A stretch of 64,000 nt of DNA from Salinibacter sp. 10B. GTDB lineage: Bacteria; Bacteroidota; Rhodothermia; Rhodothermales; Salinibacteraceae. Numbering within the stretch: position 1 is the first letter of the stretch; each line of letters begins with the position of its first letter. The notes beneath the pieces were generated by a model. That model had not been told where the DNA came from. It searched no databases and was given only the letters and a program-made list of their open reading frames with translations. Position numbers and translations under genes: made by a program. Below, piece by piece: positions 60,999 to 64,000 of the stretch. The DNA lies in assembly GCF_002954405.1 (NCBI RefSeq), contig NZ_MQWC01000004.1, positions 1,324,301-1,388,300 of the forward strand. The letters are read 5' to 3'.

Positions 60999-63791
60999 AT
61001 GGCTGACGCAAGCGATTCGGACTCTTCCTCCGCCCCGTCGTCCCCCAACCGTGATCGCGACTGGTACGTTCAGCAGTGGAAGGCCCTCTGCGACGAACTC
61101 GGCACCTCGGACCCGAACGAGGTCTTGGCACGCGTCCAGACGCTGAAGCGCCAGATGGAGCGCCTCGATGAGGGCAACCGCCAGGACGAGGGCCTCGTAA
61201 CCATCAGCGAGGTCGAGAACGTCTTCCAGGAGATGAACGAAAAGATGGAGAACCTCCGGGAGCGAAACTCTGCCCTCGCCGAACGACTGGAGGGGGACGA
61301 GGACATTGACAGCGCGTTTCGCGACCTCCACCAAAAGGCAGAACAGCTCCTGAATGCGCTCGACGCCGCCACGATGGACGAGGCACGCGACCGCATCCAG
61401 CGGCTCAACCGCCGGCTGGAAACCCTTTACCAGGAGAAAGAACAGCTCGTACAGGCCGGGCACGAGACCGCAGAGGATGCGCTAGACGAGCTTGAACGGC
61501 TTCGAAACGAGCGAGATGCCCTCAAACGGGAACGCGACCAGCTGCAGGCTGAGCGCGATCAACTCCAGCAGGAGATAGAAGGCTCGACGTCGAGCCCCTC
61601 CCCCGATCCCGATACGTCTGTTCTTGAAGCCGCCGTTGTCATCCGCGACCGGATCGGCGTCTCGACCCCCGACCAGGCCGAATCGCTCCGGCGCATCGCC
61701 GAGCAGGTATACGATCGCGTCTGCACCTACGCAGCGGGCTATGATGCGGACACCGAGGACGCGCCGGAAGACGTTGTGGAAATGCTCCACGGCATGACGG
61801 CCCAGCTCGATGCCCTGCCGGCCCCTGACGCGTTCCCGCCCGACGCCGCCGACGCCCTGGGCATTACGACCAGCTCAGAGGCCCACACGCTGGCCGACAC
61901 CGCTCGACGCATAGGACGTCGCCTCGTGGACCACTACGAGGGAGCCGTTGATTTTGAAAACGTCGAGCCAGAGGGCAAAGACGTTCTCACGCTCCTTCAC
62001 AGCCTTGAAGACCAACTCCGTGCCCTTCCCGCCCCGGACACTTTGTCTGCGGAGAACGACGCTCTTCCTGCGGAAGCCGGCAACATCCTCGGCATCCGAA
62101 CCGTCGAGGACGCCCGGGAGCTCGACGACCTCATCGCAGAGATGTCCGACCGCCTGGACCACCTTCAAACGGAGCACCAGAAACTCGACCGGGTGGGCCT
62201 CTCGGTCGATGGCGTCCTCACGATGGTTGACAGCATGAGCGCGCAGCTGGCCGACCTGTACGAGAACGATGCTTCTCACAATGACACGGCCTCGGACCGC
62301 GGACTGGACACGCTGGACGACGCCCTCGCGCACCGTGTCGCGACCCTCACGGATCCATCTCCGGAGGCGGCCGACGACCTTGAGACCGTCGTGCGCACCC
62401 TGGTCGATGAGCTCGAAACGCTTTCCAACGAATACGACGTACTGGCAGAGGCCGGATACGATGCGGAAGAAGCAGTTTCCCTCATCGACAACATGCAAAC
62501 CCAGCTCGACGAATTGTACCAGGAAAAAGGGGCGGCCCAAAACGCCCAGGAGCGCCTCTCGGCCATCGAAGATGTGCTCGGCATTTCCTCCCGTGCCGAA
62601 GCCGAGGAACTTTCCCAATTGGCCCACCAAATGGAAGAACAGCTCACAACCCTCTACCGGGAGAAGGAAAAGCTGGAGGAATTGGGACTTTCCAGCGTCG
62701 ACGACGCAGTCGACATGATCGAGAGCATGGAGCAACAACTCGATGAGCTCTACGACGACAAGGAGGCCCTCCGCGAGGTTCAACTCGGCAGCACCGATGA
62801 ACAAAGCACCTTCCAGCAACTCGAAGCCCTTTACGCCGAGCGGCAAAAACTGCAGCAGGCCCTCGGCGTCTCCTCCGCCGAAGACGTAATTGAGATGGTC
62901 GAGAGCCTAAATACCCAACTCGACGACCTCTACACCGGTCGCGACGCAGACGTCTCCCCTGAGGAGCGTCACGAAGCCCGCCTCTGGGCCCCGGACACAG
63001 ACTCTCTTTCTCCGGACGCATCCTCGTCCCCCGACGATGCGTCGTCCGACGCGTCGCTGGAGCGTGAGGCAGCGGACACCCTCACGATGAACAGCATGGA
63101 GCACCAACTCGAAGCCCTATACCGCGAGAAGGAAACCCTCCTTCACCACGGCTTCGACAATGCACAGGAAGCCGTCTCTCAACTGGAGACGCAGCAGAAA
63201 CAAATCGATGCCCTTCAACGCGAAAACCGAACCTACGAGCGCCGCTTCGACCAGCTTCAGTCCGAACTCGGCACCGGAAGCGTACCGAAGGTCGTAGAGG
63301 GCATTCACGCCCTCGAATCGGAGGCCGATACCACCCTTGCCGAACTGCTCCCCTCTCTATCCGGTCCCTCTGAGCCAACCGAGTACGGCGTTGACATCGA
63401 AGCAGCATCTCCATTCGTAGACGAGACGACACTGGACCGGCTCGACGAGATGACCTCCGACGAGCTCGATGCGCTCGACGTTGGGATTATTCAACTCCGG
63501 GATGACGGAACGGTCGCTTCCCTCAACGAAGCTGCCTTCCGCCTTCCGGGTCTCCACGACGTGGAGGATCCTGCAGATGTAATTGGGGAGAACTTCTTCC
63601 TCGATCTTGCTCCCAGCACGAACAACAACTTGTTCTTCGGCCGTTTCCGCAAAGGACAGCGCCAGGGCGAAATGGACGCCCGCTTTCCCTACACCTTCGT
63701 AAGTCCCGATAACGGCCCGCAATCATTTTCCGTCCACCTGTACCGAGCGCCTGAGGGCGACACGACGTGGCTGTTGTTCCGTCCTGCTTAG
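60999..63791 (+). CDS. Acidic coiled-coil repeat protein with C-terminal PYP-like PAS domain
   Basis: This is a 930-residue cytoplasmic protein. Residues about 20-200 form long coiled coils. From about 200 to 790 there are repeats with the core QLxxLYxEK, at residues 416, 502, 548, 580, 640 and 703, each preceded by a helix of the type AEDAVxMIESM. Residues about 805-930 match photoactive yellow protein: VGIIQLRDDGTVASLNEAA, VIGENFFLDLAPST and MDARFPYTF. The residues equivalent to PYP Tyr42, Glu46 and Cys69 are Leu842, Ala846 and Ser873, so 4-hydroxycinnamic acid cannot attach in the usual way. It is probably a scaffold or sensor that uses the PYP fold for protein contacts. The ATG at 60999 starts the acidic part. 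Confidence 0.85.
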   Translation: MADASDSDSSSAPSSPNRDRDWYVQQWKALCDELGTSDPNEVLARVQTLKRQMERLDEGNRQDEGLVTISEVENVFQEMNEKMENLRERNSALAERLEGDEDIDSAFRDLHQKAEQLLNALDAATMDEARDRIQRLNRRLETLYQEKEQLVQAGHETAEDALDELERLRNERDALKRERDQLQAERDQLQQEIEGSTSSPSPDPDTSVLEAAVVIRDRIGVSTPDQAESLRRIAEQVYDRVCTYAAGYDADTEDAPEDVVEMLHGMTAQLDALPAPDAFPPDAADALGITTSSEAHTLADTARRIGRRLVDHYEGAVDFENVEPEGKDVLTLLHSLEDQLRALPAPDTLSAENDALPAEAGNILGIRTVEDARELDDLIAEMSDRLDHLQTEHQKLDRVGLSVDGVLTMVDSMSAQLADLYENDASHNDTASDRGLDTLDDALAHRVATLTDPSPEAADDLETVVRTLVDELETLSNEYDVLAEAGYDAEEAVSLIDNMQTQLDELYQEKGAAQNAQERLSAIEDVLGISSRAEAEELSQLAHQMEEQLTTLYREKEKLEELGLSSVDDAVDMIESMEQQLDELYDDKEALREVQLGSTDEQSTFQQLEALYAERQKLQQALGVSSAEDVIEMVESLNTQLDDLYTGRDADVSPEERHEARLWAPDTDSLSPDASSSPDDASSDASLEREAADTLTMNSMEHQLEALYREKETLLHHGFDNAQEAVSQLETQQKQIDALQRENRTYERRFDQLQSELGTGSVPKVVEGIHALESEADTTLAELLPSLSGPSEPTEYGVDIEAASPFVDETTLDRLDEMTSDELDALDVGIIQLRDDGTVASLNEAAFRLPGLHDVEDPADVIGENFFLDLAPSTNNNLFFGRFRKGQRQGEMDARFPYTFVSPDNGPQSFSVHLYRAPEGDTTWLLFRPA

Positions 63792-63823
63792 TGTCCTCCC
63801 CTATCATTTTACGAGGACAAGCA
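63785..63823 (+). terminator. Hairpin after the PYP-like gene
   Basis: TGCTT...GTCCTC and GAGGACAAGCA form an 11-bp stem with a 3-base bulge and a 14-base loop, overlapping the stop codon region. There is no T-run, so it is a weak terminator call. The remaining bases to the window end show no gene. Confidence 0.35.
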
Positions 63824-64000
63824 GATCGACATTTAGAGCGCTCAACACGTCCGTTCGTGTCCCTCAAAGCGTCATGCGGACAAGCTCCCTCTTCAACTTC
63901 ATTCGAAGCAACCTGCCCTAAGGATCATGAGTTGTTGTGCTCCCTGAAGAGTCACACTCGACAGAGCACTCGGTCTCCTCCATTTCGACTCTTCTGCTCC

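Overview
This window looks like chromosome of a halophilic member of the Bacteroidota branch Rhodothermia, close to Salinibacter. The pointers are acidic, high-GC proteins, Bacteroidota-restricted families (DUF4837, DUF4296 and DUF4293 proteins, a fused alpha/beta 2-oxoacid dehydrogenase E1), a decayed type IX secretion sorting domain, a bacterial (6-4) photolyase and a photoactive-yellow-protein-like domain. I see no transposase, phage gene or CRISPR array. It reads as ordinary chromosome with small dispersed repeats and two decayed genes.

Layout. 1-9.7 kb is mostly minus strand: an isoaspartyl peptidase cut by the window edge, an M23 endopeptidase, release factor 3, an MgtC/SapB-type membrane protein, a YdcF-type protein, a cupin and a VKOR-DsbA fusion; a HEPN protein lies on the plus strand. 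9.8-22 kb is plus strand and dominated by a complete tryptophan cluster: leader peptide and attenuator, trpE, a small helical protein, trpS, a broken four-helix-bundle gene, trpG, trpD, trpC, trpF, trpB, trpA, then two lipoprotein genes. 22-33 kb holds RecQ, a glycosyltransferase, an EamA transporter, an NAD-type isocitrate dehydrogenase, an exbB/exbD operon with a consensus promoter, and an S41 protease. 33-45 kb holds a PolX-family protein, a penicillin-acylase-like protein, acetyl-CoA synthetase, tRNA-Leu(UAG), MscS, an M20 peptidase, an acyl-CoA dehydrogenase and the sorting-domain remnant. 45-64 kb holds a DivIVA-domain protein, an OmpA-type lipoprotein, an AI-2E family exporter, tmRNA, MazG, fused E1, a Na+/Ca2+ exchanger, a fasciclin lipoprotein, an SDR protein, the FeS photolyase, CcmA, TerC and a 930-residue coiled-coil protein ending in a PYP-like domain.

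The most notable points follow. (1) The trp leader at 10.58-10.73 kb has a 27-residue peptide with five Trp codons and mutually exclusive 1:2, 2:3 and 3:4 pairings, which is the full logic of ribosome-mediated attenuation. The presence of trpS downstream suggests that Trp supply and Trp-tRNA charging may be controlled together. (2) The PYP-like domain has the PYP fold signature, but the residues equivalent to Tyr42, Glu46 and Cys69 are replaced. (3) The PolX protein has an intact PHP nuclease but a degenerate polymerase active site. (4) Two copies of a nested palindromic element carry a compensatory base-pair change, so its fold appears to be under selection. (5) A second dispersed repeat of about 120 bp is present in two copies.
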